Shown here piece after piece: positions 7,547-14,709 of a stretch of 32,547 nt of DNA. The notes under the pieces are model-generated. The model ran no database searches. It saw nothing but the letters and a program-made list of their open reading frames with translations, and was not told where the DNA came from. Positions within the stretch are counted from its first letter, which is position 1, and each line of letters starts with the position of its first letter. This DNA comes from an uncultured Lachnospiraceae bacterium (GTDB lineage Bacteria; Bacillota; Clostridia; Lachnospirales; Lachnospiraceae): assembly GCA_944384015.1 (NCBI GenBank), contig CALWRT010000066.1:1-32547 (forward strand). Reading direction: 5' to 3'. The position numbers and the translations under genes are program-made.

Positions 7547-8146
7547 ATGATTGATAAGATTGTATTTGCCACAGGCAATGAAGGAAAAATGAGAGAAGTG
7601 AGGTTGATTCTGGAAGATATCAGCCTTCCGGTATTGTCTATGAAAGAAGCAGGAATCGAAGCGGAGATTGAAGAGAATGGGAAGACCTTTGAGGAGAATG
7701 CCGCGATCAAGGCGAAGGCCGTGCAGAAATTGTCAGGAGGACTGGTTCTTGCAGATGATTCCGGTTTAGAGATTGATTATCTGAATGGAGAGCCTGGGAT
7801 ATATTCTGCCCGCTATATGGGAGAGGATACTTCCTACCGGGTGAAGAATCAGAATCTGATTGACCGTCTGGCAGGCGTCAAAGATGAGGATCGGACAGCC
7901 AGATTTGTCTGCGCCATTGCAGCTGCCTTTCCGAACGGAGAAGTGCTCACAACACGGGGCACAATCGAGGGACGGATCGGCTATGAGGAGAAAGGGACCA
8001 ACGGATTTGGCTATGACCCCATCTTCTATCTGCCGGAATATGGATGCAGTACGGCTGAATTGGAACCTTCTGAGAAGAACAGCATCAGCCACAGGGGAAG
8101 GGCGCTTCGACTGATGAGGGAGCTGCTGAAGGAGAGAGGTCTCTGA
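7547..8146 (+). CDS. rdgB: XTP/dITP diphosphatase (RdgB/HAM1 family)
   Basis: This encodes 199 residues of normal family length. It hydrolyses ITP, dITP and XTP to monophosphates, keeping deaminated purines out of DNA and RNA. Signatures in order are IVFATGNEGKMREV (substrate loop), TFEENAAIKAKA, VLADDSGLEIDYLNGEPGIYSARY, then GTNGFGYDPIF and a C-terminal SHRGRALRLM. All the key acidic and basic residues of the family appear present. Its ATG follows the preceding stop by 4 bases, with AAGGA just inside the previous gene's end, indicating translational coupling. It is the second gene of the operon. Confidence 0.96.
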   Translation: MIDKIVFATGNEGKMREVRLILEDISLPVLSMKEAGIEAEIEENGKTFEENAAIKAKAVQKLSGGLVLADDSGLEIDYLNGEPGIYSARYMGEDTSYRVKNQNLIDRLAGVKDEDRTARFVCAIAAAFPNGEVLTTRGTIEGRIGYEEKGTNGFGYDPIFYLPEYGCSTAELEPSEKNSISHRGRALRLMRELLKERGL

Positions 8147-8173
8147 GACGCCGGAAAGGGATGCGACGAAGAT

Positions 8174-8656
8174 ATGAGGATTCTGATTGTGAGTGATACG
8201 CACAGGAGGACGGGAAACCTGGATAAAGTATTGAGACTGGTACAGCCGGTGGATATGCTGATCCACCTGGGAGATGTGGAGGGAAGCGAGGACTATATTC
8301 GGGCCTGTGTGGACTGTCCGGTACATATTGTGGCAGGAAATAACGACTTTTTCTCCGATCTTCCTATGGAAGAGGAGATTCAGATCGGCAGATATAAGGT
8401 CTTCTTGACCCATGGACACTATTATTCGGCGTCCATGGGGATTCAGAGACTGAAGGAAGAGGCGCTGGCACGGGGAGCGCAGATTGTAATGTTCGGGCAT
8501 ACCCACCGTCCGCTGATCGATTATGGAAAGGACAAGGTGATTGTAGTTAACCCGGGAAGTCTGTCTTATCCAAGACAGGAAGGCCGCAGGCCGAGCTATG
8601 TTCTGATGGATCTGGATCGGGACGGAGAGGCACATTTTTCTATCGCATACTTGTAA
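8174..8656 (+). CDS. YfcE/MJ0936-type metallophosphoesterase
   Basis: This encodes 160 residues of the calcineurin-like phosphoesterase superfamily. Metal-binding motifs run in order: SDTH near residue 8, HLGDVEG near 34, AGNNDF near 57, THGHYYSAS near 79 and FGHTHRP near 106. Family members are cytoplasmic metal-dependent phosphodiesterases of uncertain natural substrate. It follows rdgB by 27 bases and is commonly found next to rdgB in Firmicutes, consistent with a three-gene operon. A tRNA promoter begins 7 bases after its stop codon. No clear terminator lies between, so some read-through into the tRNA cluster is possible. Confidence 0.93.
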   Translation: MRILIVSDTHRRTGNLDKVLRLVQPVDMLIHLGDVEGSEDYIRACVDCPVHIVAGNNDFFSDLPMEEEIQIGRYKVFLTHGHYYSASMGIQRLKEEALARGAQIVMFGHTHRPLIDYGKDKVIVVNPGSLSYPRQEGRRPSYVLMDLDRDGEAHFSIAYL

Positions 8657-8663
8657 AAAAGTG

Positions 8664-8692
8664 TTGACATATGGCGGGCGGATGGATATAAT
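8664..8692 (+). promoter_or_regulatory. Consensus promoter of the four-tRNA operon
   Basis: Perfect TTGACA at 8664-8669, a 17-base spacer and perfect TATAAT at 8687-8692, typical of a strong stable-RNA promoter. The first tRNA starts 39 bases after the -10 box. Confidence 0.93.
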
Positions 8693-8731
8693 ATATCTTG
8701 CGTCAAGTCAGTGACGGGATAGTAAGGATGC

Positions 8732-8806
8732 CGGGGTGTGGCTCAGCTTGGCTAGAGCGCCTGGTTTGGGACCAGGAGGTCGCAGGTTCGAATCCTGTCA
8801 CCCCGA
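8732..8806 (+). tRNA. tRNA-Pro (anticodon TGG)
   Basis: The acceptor arm CGGGGTG pairs with CACCCCG; the discriminator is A. The anticodon loop TTTGGGA lies between CCTGG and CCAGG. No encoded CCA. It is the first tRNA of the cluster. Confidence 0.95.
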
Positions 8807-8814
8807 TGCTGTAT

Positions 8815-8885
8815 GCGGGTGTAGTTCAATGGTAGAACACCAGCCTTCCAAGCTGGACACGTGGGTTCGATTCCCATCACCCGCT
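8815..8885 (+). tRNA. tRNA-Gly (anticodon TCC)
   Basis: The acceptor arm GCGGGTG pairs with CACCCGC; the discriminator is T. The anticodon loop CTTCCAA gives TCC. The 71-base length is usual for tRNA-Gly. It is the second tRNA of the cluster. Confidence 0.95.
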
Positions 8886-8910
8886 TTTGCATAGCAATAT
8901 GCAGGTATAC

Positions 8911-8984
<74 letters not shown>

Positions 8985-9019
8985 TTTTGCTGACAATTCA
9001 TGTTTCATCAATATGGTAT

Positions 9020-9094
9020 GGTGGGTATAGCGCAGTTGGTTAGCGCGCCAGATTGTGGCTCTGGAGGCCCAGGGTTCGAGTCCCTGTATCCACC
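9020..9094 (+). tRNA. tRNA-His (anticodon GTG)
   Basis: The acceptor arm GTGGGTA (9021-9027) pairs with TATCCAC. The extra G at 9020 is the encoded -1 guanosine that pairs with the C discriminator, the identity feature of tRNA-His. The anticodon loop TTGTGGC gives GTG. It is the last tRNA of the cluster. Confidence 0.95.
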
Positions 9095-9098
9095 CTTG

Positions 9099-9127
9099 AA
9101 CCGGAAGAGTTTTCTTCCGGTTTTTTT
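9099..9127 (+). terminator. Intrinsic terminator of the tRNA operon
   Basis: A 10-bp perfect stem AACCGGAAGA / TCTTCCGGTT with a 4-base loop; the arm's last two T merge with five more T. It lies 5 bases after tRNA-His. Confidence 0.93.
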
Positions 9128-9241
9128 GCGCAATATGCCTGGAAAGCGGCTGATGAGCCTGTGTGGACAGATTTCCGCTCTGCGGCGGATTTGATGATAT
9201 CCGTTATCTATGCCACAAGCGAGAACATTCATATTATATGG

Positions 9242-9271
9242 AAAATATGACGGCGCAAGATGGCCGTCATA
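9242..9271 (-). terminator. Terminator of the radical SAM gene
   Basis: Read on the minus strand, TATGACGGC pairs with GCCGTCATA (9 bp, 8-base loop), followed by TTTTC. It lies about 57 bases after the radical SAM stop codon. Confidence 0.7.
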
Positions 9272-9327
9272 CTTGAAGTTGTCAATTCTTACTTTGTAAA
9301 GGATGCTACCCGGTTATTGATAGGAAA

Positions 9328-10293
9328 TTATTTCTGGGAAGCGGAATGGGGATTCCCGGCGCTGCCAGGGTGATCGGTAATCTCCGCCCTGAGGCCGGCG
9401 TCAATGAAGTCGCAGTATTTGCAGAAAGGGTAGTGATCCCGGCCCAGGCGCATTTTTTCTCTGAGTTCCTTATATTTAGCGCTGTTCCAGGCTTCCGGAA
9501 TCGTTGTCTTGTTCAAATCTGCCAGTTCTGTCACTTCATAATTGTCGCAGCAGCAAATCCCCATGCGGCCGTCCGGTACGATCCATATATCCGTGAACGG
9601 CATCAGGCATGTCTCCTTGATAATTTTCGTGGTACCTTGCTTGTTAGGAGCGCTGCCGGCGCGGTTCGTGAGAACCTCGTTCAGATAGCGCATCTGGATT
9701 TTGATGTCGGTGTTCGCAAATTTGGCCTCGTTGGAGCGGACATAGTCATAGATTTCCTTGATATTAGGGTATAACTTCATATCTGTACAGTAATTATTGA
9801 TGATCAGTTCATTGACAAGGGGACAAATCTGTTCCAGCTTCTCAATATTGAGAAGGATGCCGTTCGTGGAAAGGAAAATATGTACGTCAGGGAGCTGCTC
9901 ACGGGCAAATTTATGCCATTCAATAATCCTTGTATCCAGGAAGGGCTCGTTATTGCCGTACAGAGTTAAGCGGCCTCGGTAATTCCATTCTTTCAATTGA
10001 AGAATGATCTTGCGGTACATCTCCTCATCCATCTTACGAAACGGACGTTTCTCCGCATTCCGGTTCGCCGTACAGAAGGCGCATGTATTGTTGCACCGAT
10101 TGATCGTCTCAATGTTGACTACTTTCGGATGGGGAGCTTCGTCGAAGCTCATAAACCAGTTGATATATTGCTGTTGTTTCCTTTCACGGGTAGAAAACTG
10201 CATTTTCAGATAAGCTGCGCTGGCAAGCTTGGGAAAATATTTGCGCATATTCCAGCCAAACCATCCCGCATAGTTGTGTATTTTGATAGGCAT
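9328..10293 (-). CDS. Radical SAM/SPASM-like protein of unknown substrate
   Basis: This encodes 321 residues. The radical SAM iron-sulfur site is CNNTCAFC (Cys67, Cys71, Cys74), the CxxxCxxC motif that ligates the 4Fe-4S cluster and binds S-adenosylmethionine. A GNNEPFLD segment follows near residue 110, equivalent to the usual GGEP SAM-binding motif. The C-terminal ~90 residues have a Cys-rich SPASM-like layout: TCLMPF, then DGRMGICCCDNYE, then FCKYCDF, which would hold an auxiliary cluster. About 60 residues precede the radical SAM core. GGAGG on the minus strand lies just before the ATG at 10293. It sits alone between two tRNA groups with its own terminator, and no peptide substrate or maturase partner adjoins it. 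The reaction is unknown. Confidence 0.88.
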   Translation of the reverse strand: MPIKIHNYAGWFGWNMRKYFPKLASAAYLKMQFSTRERKQQQYINWFMSFDEAPHPKVVNIETINRCNNTCAFCTANRNAEKRPFRKMDEEMYRKIILQLKEWNYRGRLTLYGNNEPFLDTRIIEWHKFAREQLPDVHIFLSTNGILLNIEKLEQICPLVNELIINNYCTDMKLYPNIKEIYDYVRSNEAKFANTDIKIQMRYLNEVLTNRAGSAPNKQGTTKIIKETCLMPFTDIWIVPDGRMGICCCDNYEVTELADLNKTTIPEAWNSAKYKELREKMRLGRDHYPFCKYCDFIDAGLRAEITDHPGSAGNPHSASQK

Positions 10294-10380
10294 GAATGTT
10301 CCTCCCTCATACTGTACTGCCGGCCGGAAACTGTCGGCCTGTGCAAAAAGTGTGTATCAAAACGCGCTTGCGCCGATAGA

Positions 10381-10413
10381 TAAAAAAGTCCAAGACAATT
10401 ATGCCTCGGACTT
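10381..10413 (-). terminator. Terminator of the Gln-Leu tRNA unit
   Basis: On the minus strand AAGTCCGAG pairs with CTTGGACTT (one G-U pair), followed by TTTTT. It lies just after tRNA-Leu and separates it from the radical SAM gene. Confidence 0.78.
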
Positions 10414-10418
10414 ATGCG

Positions 10419-10498
10419 TGCGGATAACAGGAATCGAACCTGCACCCTCTCGGACCAGAACCTAAATCTGGCGCGTCTGCCAATTCCGCCATATCCGC
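10419..10498 (-). tRNA. tRNA-Leu (anticodon TAG)
   Basis: On the minus strand the acceptor arm GCGGATA pairs with TATCCGC and the discriminator is A. The anticodon loop TTTAGGT lies between CCAGA and TCTGG, giving TAG. The variable region is extended but short for tRNA-Leu (total 80 bases). Confidence 0.92.
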
Positions 10499-10526
10499 TT
10501 GCCTTATGCGGAAAGATAACCCGCAA

Positions 10527-10598
10527 CTGGGCTAGCTGGATTCGAACCAGCGAATGCAGGAGTCAAAGTCCTGTGCCTTACCGCTTGGCGATAGCCCA
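10527..10598 (-). tRNA. tRNA-Gln (anticodon TTG)
   Basis: On the minus strand the acceptor arm TGGGCTA pairs with TAGCCCA and the discriminator is G. The anticodon loop CTTTGAC between CAGGA and TCCTG gives TTG. The U1-A72 pair at the acceptor end is typical of tRNA-Gln. Confidence 0.94.
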
Positions 10599-10620
10599 AT
10601 GTGTTTAAACAGACATAAGT

Positions 10621-10649
10621 ATGCTACCATAAAACATTTTTCGCGTCAA
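10621..10649 (-). promoter_or_regulatory. Promoter of the Gln-Leu tRNA unit
   Basis: On the minus strand TTGACG (10649-10644), a 17-base spacer and TAGCAT (10626-10621) precede tRNA-Gln by 22 bases. Confidence 0.78.
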
Positions 10650-10683
10650 GAGTTAAGAAGTAGGATAGGAACTGGAAAATCCC

Positions 10684-10712
10684 GTATTTTCAAAGCTAAG
10701 ATTTCATATAAA
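10684..10712 (+). promoter_or_regulatory. Candidate mother-cell (sigma-E-like) promoter
   Basis: GTATTTT at 10684-10690, a 14-base gap and CATATAAA at 10705-10712 resemble the sigma-E pattern (-10 CATACAAT, 6 of 8 matches). It lies 100 bases before a deacetylase gene whose family is expressed in sporulation. Pattern only. Confidence 0.35.
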
Positions 10713-10810
10713 TCAATGAGGAATCGAAAAGGCTTCCGAGAAGGACGGGACAGGGACGAGAAAGATTCTGCAAAGCAGCTAAGGAAGCTCAGAACCTTTG
10801 GGGAGCCGGA

Positions 10811-11620
10811 ATGGAAGGTATGGACAAAAAGAAAGCGGGAGCAGAATGGAAAAGGCAGAGAAGCGGATGGCTGCTGTTGGCTGGGGCGGCAGTAATCGCT
10901 GCTGGGGCAGCAGGGATCTATCTGAACCAGTCGGCCCCGGTATCTGGGGGGACGGCAGAGAGAAAGCTGCCCATTTACAGTGTGGAGACAGAGGACAAAG
11001 TTGTATCTCTTACGTTCGACAGCGCCTGGGGAAGCGAGGATCTCGCGGAAATTTTGAATATTCTTGCGGAATATCGGGTGAAGGCAAGCTTCTTTGTTAC
11101 TGGCGAGTTCGTGCAGAATTATCCTGAAGAAGTGAAGCAGATAGACCTGGCGGGACATGATTTGGGCAATCACGGTGACGGACATCTTCATATGACGGAG
11201 TTAGACGCGGAGGAATGTGCTAAGGAAGTGGAAGGGGCGCACACAAAGGTGAAGAATCTAACGGGACAGGATATGGAACTGTTCCGTCCCCCCTATGGGG
11301 ATTATAACGACACGGTTATCGGAGCGGCGGAGGAACTTGGATATTATTCGATTCAATGGGATGTGGATTCCTTGGACTGGAAAGATTACGGCGTGAAGGA
11401 TATTGTCAGACGGGTGGTGAATCATGAGAAATTGAGGAATGGTTCTATTATTCTTCTGCACTCGGGGACGGCTTACACGGCCCAGGCGCTTCCAGAGCTA
11501 ATCCAAGGGCTGCAGGAAGCTGGCTATCAGCTGGTTCCGGTATCACAGCTGATTATCCGAGAAAATTATACGATTGATTTTGAGGGGCGTCAGCGGGGAA
11601 AGGAGGAGCAGGAATACTGA
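10811..11620 (+). CDS. PdaB-like polysaccharide deacetylase (CE4)
   Basis: This encodes 269 residues. A basic N-terminus and one membrane segment (about residues 19-39) anchor it; the rest is a NodB-fold domain. Motifs in order: LTFDSAWG, ASFFVTGEF, DLGNHGDGHLHM (the His-x3-His metal pair), LFRPPYGDYN, IQWDVDSLDWKD and IILLHSG. The first motif has Ser where most CE4 enzymes have the second Asp; a small residue there (FDAAWG) is usual in the PdaB sporulation subgroup, so this is not a defect. Family role: deacetylating N-acetylated sugars of peptidoglycan, with PdaB needed for stable spores in Bacillus. The ATG at 10811 has GGGGAG 5 bases upstream; the in-frame ATG at 10820 is an alternative. 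Flanked by tRNA genes and a HAD gene, it looks monocistronic. Confidence 0.9.
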   Translation: MEGMDKKKAGAEWKRQRSGWLLLAGAAVIAAGAAGIYLNQSAPVSGGTAERKLPIYSVETEDKVVSLTFDSAWGSEDLAEILNILAEYRVKASFFVTGEFVQNYPEEVKQIDLAGHDLGNHGDGHLHMTELDAEECAKEVEGAHTKVKNLTGQDMELFRPPYGDYNDTVIGAAEELGYYSIQWDVDSLDWKDYGVKDIVRRVVNHEKLRNGSIILLHSGTAYTAQALPELIQGLQEAGYQLVPVSQLIIRENYTIDFEGRQRGKEEQEY

Positions 11621-11661
11621 ATGGGAAAAAGGCGCAGAGATAGGAGAGAGAATAAAAATAC

Positions 11662-11690
11662 TTGAAAGAGAGACGAATTCCCAATACAAT
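11662..11690 (+). promoter_or_regulatory. Sigma-A promoter of the HAD phosphatase gene
   Basis: TTGAAA at 11662-11667, a 17-base spacer and TACAAT at 11685-11690, about 40 bases before the chosen ATG. Confidence 0.75.
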
Positions 11691-11731
11691 GGGAGTGTGT
11701 GGCAAGGGGAACCAAGGGAGGAAATGAGAAG

Positions 11732-12562
11732 ATGGGAATTCGTATGATTGTGACAGATCTGGATGGGACGTTGCTGCTGGATGATCATAGGAGCATCAGT
11801 CCAAGGACAGCACAGATGCTGCGGCTTGCGGCAGGAAAGGGATGCCGGATTGCAATCGCAAGCGGACGAACGCTGGCGGGGATACAGAGCATACTGGACG
11901 AGCTGGGATGTGTGCGATACGCCCTGATCTCCAACGGGGCGGCGGTGATTGACCTTAAGAGCGGGCAGAATTTATTCTGCCAGGGGATGCCCTGGCAGAT
12001 ATGGCATCAGGTCTATGACGTGCTGGAATCTTTCGGAGAAGTATTCGAGATATATTTTCAAGGGAAAAGTTATATGAACGTGTCATTGACAGAGCGGTAT
12101 AAGAAGAGGACAATGACTCGAGAATTCTTGGAGGAAATGCTGGGAAGAATCCAGCTGGTGCCAGATGTGAAGAAGGCCATTGGGAAAGCGGCGGTGGAGA
12201 AGTGCTGCCTGGCCCGAACAGACCCTAAGACAGCGGATAAAATTAGGAGCGGACTGTCTGAGATACCGGGACTGTGCATTACGTCGTCGGTGCCGGGCAA
12301 TTTGGAGATAAACGAGACGGGAACCAATAAAGGGAACGCCCTTTGTAAGCTCTGCGAACAGATACAGATTCGTCCCGAGGAGGTGATGGCATTCGGAGAT
12401 GAAGAGAACGATCTGGAGATGCTGCGGTATGCCGGATGGTCGTTTGCAATGGGCAATGCATGTGACAGCGCGAAGGCAGCGGCTAGATATAGGACGAAGC
12501 GCAATACGGAAGATGGGATTGCAGAAGCGATGGAGGAGTACAGGAATCTGTTTGCTTTTTAA
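11732..12562 (+). CDS. Cof-type HAD-IIB family hydrolase
   Basis: This encodes 276 residues of the Cof/YbiV type. Motif I VTDLDGTLL gives nucleophile Asp9 and Asp11; motif II IAIASGR near residue 45; a C2-type cap domain in the middle; TNKGNALCKLCEQ contains the motif III lysine; motif IV MAFGDEENDLEML binds magnesium. Such enzymes dephosphorylate sugar phosphates or related metabolites in the cytoplasm; the substrate is not predictable from sequence. The start at 11732 is preferred because AGGGAGG lies 10 bases upstream and the beta strand with motif I follows at once. A longer frame reaching upstream lacks a ribosome site. Its stop is 20 bases before the glnA promoter. Confidence 0.92.
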   Translation: MGIRMIVTDLDGTLLLDDHRSISPRTAQMLRLAAGKGCRIAIASGRTLAGIQSILDELGCVRYALISNGAAVIDLKSGQNLFCQGMPWQIWHQVYDVLESFGEVFEIYFQGKSYMNVSLTERYKKRTMTREFLEEMLGRIQLVPDVKKAIGKAAVEKCCLARTDPKTADKIRSGLSEIPGLCITSSVPGNLEINETGTNKGNALCKLCEQIQIRPEEVMAFGDEENDLEMLRYAGWSFAMGNACDSAKAAARYRTKRNTEDGIAEAMEEYRNLFAF

Positions 12563-12581
12563 CAGCGGGACGGCAGCTCGG

Positions 12582-12611
12582 TTGACAAACAGACGGGAGA
12601 TTTGTTATCAT
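12582..12611 (+). promoter_or_regulatory. Promoter of glnA
   Basis: Perfect TTGACA at 12582-12587 and TTATCA/TATCAT at 12605-12611 (17-18 base spacer). The predicted transcript start near 12617 falls immediately before the leader hairpins. Confidence 0.78.
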
Positions 12612-12618
12612 CATAGGG

Positions 12619-12659
12619 AAGGACAAAGAGGTTCGCAGAGAAGGACAGACTTTGTCCTT
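12619..12659 (+). promoter_or_regulatory. glnA leader with alternative hairpins, possible ANTAR target
   Basis: AAGGACAAAG (12619-12628) can pair with CTTTGTCCTT (12650-12659) over 10 bp. Alternatively AAGGACA (12641-12647) pairs with TGTCCTT (12653-12659), freeing the first copy to form GGAC/GTTC (12621-12634) closed by the hexaloop AAAGAG. That loop fits the A-x-x-G-x-x rule of ANTAR-bound hairpins. The second hairpin has a 5- or 7-base loop and does not fit. Only four T follow, so a classical terminator is not certain. The ribosome site begins 12 bases downstream, at 12672. Confidence 0.5.
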
Positions 12660-12687
12660 TTCCATATCCGAAGGAGGAGAGATGCAT

Positions 12688-14016
12688 ATGAGCAGGTATA
12701 CTAGAGAAGATATTATACGGTTGATAGAGGAAGAAGACGTGGAATTCATCCGGCTGCAGTTTACCGATTTGTACGGAACGCTGAAGAACGTGGCTATCAC
12801 TTCCAGCCAGATCAAGAAGGCGTTGGATAACCGGTGTATGTTCGACGGATCGTCGATTGAGCGGTTCGCGGCAATTGAAAATGCGGACATGATGCTCAAG
12901 CCGGATCCGGATACCTTTGCGATCTTTCCGTGGCGGCCCCAGCAGGGGAAAGTGGCGAGATTGTTCTGCGACGTCTGCCAGGCCGACGGGAAGCCCTATG
13001 GAGGAGATTCCAGACAAGTGCTGAAGAAAGCGGTGGAAGAAGCGAGGAAGCTGGGCTACGTGTTCAATGTGGGGCCGGAGCTGGAGTTTTTCCTGTTTGA
13101 TATGGATGAAAACGGGCTGCCGACGACGAATACGAATGAGCAAGGCGGCTACTTTGATCTGGGGCCTGTGGATATGGGGGAAAATGTGCGCAGGGATATG
13201 GTGCTCACATTAGAGGACATGGGATTTGAGATCGAGTCCTCCCACCACGAGGCGGCGCCTGCCCAGCATGAGATTGATTTTCGGTATGCAGACGCTCTGA
13301 CTACGGCGGACAACATCATGACCTTTAAGCTGGCGGTGCGGACGATCGCCAAGCGCCACGGCCTGCACGCCACCTTTATGCCGAAGCCTAAGGCCGGGGT
13401 GGACGGATCAGGGATGCACATCAATATGTCTCTGGAGAAGGATGGGAAGAACATTTTCTGGGATCCGGCGGACGAGAATGGATTGAGCAGGGAAGCCTAC
13501 TACTTTATTGGGGGGATCTTAAAACATGCCAAGGCAATCACGGCAGTGGCCAATCCCTTGGTGAACTCTTACAAAAGGTTAGTGCCGGGATATGAGGCTC
13601 CGGTGAGCATTGCCTGGTCTACCAGCAATACGAGCCCATTGATCCGCGTCCCCTCTGAGAAGGGGGAAGGTTCCCGCGTGGAGCTGAGAAGCCCAGATCC
13701 ATCCTGCAATCCATACCTGGTGCTCGCGGTGTGCCTGAAGGCAGGGCTTGACGGCATACAGAATCAGATGGAACCTCCGGCCAGCGTGAACCGAGATCTC
13801 TTCCATATGGACGCGAAGGAGAAGGAGGAGGCGGGGATTGATCAGCTTCCGGGGAATCTGAAGGAGGCGCTGGAAGAACTGAAGAAGGATCCGCTTGTCT
13901 TATCAGTGCTCGGCGATATAGGGCCAAAGTTTCTTGCGGCCAAGGAGGCAGAGTGGAATGCCTACAGCGCTGCAATCACTCAGTGGGAATTGGAGCAGTA
14001 TCTGTATCGGGTATAA
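12688..14016 (+). CDS. glnA: Type I glutamine synthetase
   Basis: This encodes 442 residues of the Firmicute GSI-alpha class. It makes glutamine from glutamate, ammonia and ATP as a cytoplasmic dodecamer. Signatures in order: FTDLYGTLKNV, MFDGSSIERF, GPELEFFLF (metal-binding), SSHHEAAPAQHEIDF, KHGLHATFMPKP-like KRHGLHATFMPKP (ATP site), GSGMHINMSL, NSYKRLVPGYEAP and a C-terminal RVELRSPDPSCNPYL. The adenylylation-type insertion of enterobacterial GS is not needed in this class. I chose ATG at 12688 since homologues begin MxxYTREDI; it lies 10 bases after AGGAGG (12672-12677), while ATG at 12682 lies only 4 bases after it and would add two residues. It is followed 40 bases later by an ANTAR regulator, so regulation through the leader RNA is likely. 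Confidence 0.96.
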   Translation: MSRYTREDIIRLIEEEDVEFIRLQFTDLYGTLKNVAITSSQIKKALDNRCMFDGSSIERFAAIENADMMLKPDPDTFAIFPWRPQQGKVARLFCDVCQADGKPYGGDSRQVLKKAVEEARKLGYVFNVGPELEFFLFDMDENGLPTTNTNEQGGYFDLGPVDMGENVRRDMVLTLEDMGFEIESSHHEAAPAQHEIDFRYADALTTADNIMTFKLAVRTIAKRHGLHATFMPKPKAGVDGSGMHINMSLEKDGKNIFWDPADENGLSREAYYFIGGILKHAKAITAVANPLVNSYKRLVPGYEAPVSIAWSTSNTSPLIRVPSEKGEGSRVELRSPDPSCNPYLVLAVCLKAGLDGIQNQMEPPASVNRDLFHMDAKEKEEAGIDQLPGNLKEALEELKKDPLVLSVLGDIGPKFLAAKEAEWNAYSAAITQWELEQYLYRV

Positions 14017-14056
14017 ATGGCTTCCACCAAAGGCAGGCAGATAAGGAGGTGGAAGC

Positions 14057-14602
14057 ATGGTGAATGTGATTGTCGCATTTCCCAAGGCGGAAGACGCGAA
14101 AAATGTGCGCAACCTGCTCGTGCGGAATGGGTTTTCTGTCCCGGCGGTCTGTACGACAGGGGCGGCGGCAATCTCCCATGCGGAGAACCTGGATGACGGG
14201 ATCATTGTGTGTGGTTACCGATTCCCGGATATGATATATTCCGAGCTAAGGGAGTGCGCCCCGCCCCAGGTAAAAATGCTGCTTGTGGCATCCCCGAAAT
14301 ATTGGTCGGAATGTTCCAGGCAGGATGTAGTGACCGTTGCCATGCCGATTAAGGTGCATGATTTGATCGCGACGCTTCAGATGATGTCCGGCGGCGCGAG
14401 ACATAAGAAAAAAGACAAGGCAAAGCCGGGAGGGAGAACGGCTCAGGAGCAGGCCCTCATCCAGGACGCCAAGGAACTGCTCATGGTGCGCAACAACATG
14501 AGTGAAGAGGAAGCGCACAAATACATACAGAAGTGCAGTATGGACAGCGGGACAAATATGGTGGAAACAGCGCAAATGGTGTTGAGTTTGATGGGCAGAT
14601 AG
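14057..14602 (+). CDS. ANTAR-domain regulator with degenerate receiver (NitR-like)
   Basis: This encodes 181 residues. The first ~115 have the alternating strand-helix pattern of a response-regulator receiver, but the phosphorylation site is lost: the strand that should end in Asp reads IIVCGYRFPDM, and the acidic pair of the first strand is replaced by VIVAFPKAED. A basic linker (RHKKKDKAKPGGR) leads to a C-terminal ANTAR domain (about residues 130-181): ALIQDAKELLMVRNNMSEEE, then the helix with CSMDSGTNMVETAQMVLSL. ANTAR proteins bind paired RNA hairpins and prevent transcription termination. In solventogenic clostridia a similar gene (nitR) follows glnA. AGGAGG lies 7 bases before the ATG. 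Cotranscription with glnA across 40 bases is likely; control of glnA itself is inference. Confidence 0.9.
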   Translation: MVNVIVAFPKAEDAKNVRNLLVRNGFSVPAVCTTGAAAISHAENLDDGIIVCGYRFPDMIYSELRECAPPQVKMLLVASPKYWSECSRQDVVTVAMPIKVHDLIATLQMMSGGARHKKKDKAKPGGRTAQEQALIQDAKELLMVRNNMSEEEAHKYIQKCSMDSGTNMVETAQMVLSLMGR

Positions 14603-14610
14603 CGTATAAT
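14582..14610 (+). promoter_or_regulatory. Internal promoter for dapF
   Basis: TTGAGT at 14582-14587, a 17-base spacer and perfect TATAAT at 14605-14610 overlap the 3' end of the ANTAR gene. It would give dapF transcription independent of glnA, with a leader of about 95 bases. Confidence 0.6.
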
Positions 14611-14709
14611 CGGATAAGGCGGCGCAAATCCGGCATAGGAAGCGCCTTCATCAGCGTTTCCCTAAGAGGAGGGCGAAGAGGTCAGGAGCCGCCGGAGGGA
14701 AGGTGCGAT

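Noticed and set aside
7766..8635. 289-codon minus-strand frame across rdgB and the phosphoesterase
   Set aside because: It overlaps two well-supported genes with all catalytic motifs and has no homologous features itself.
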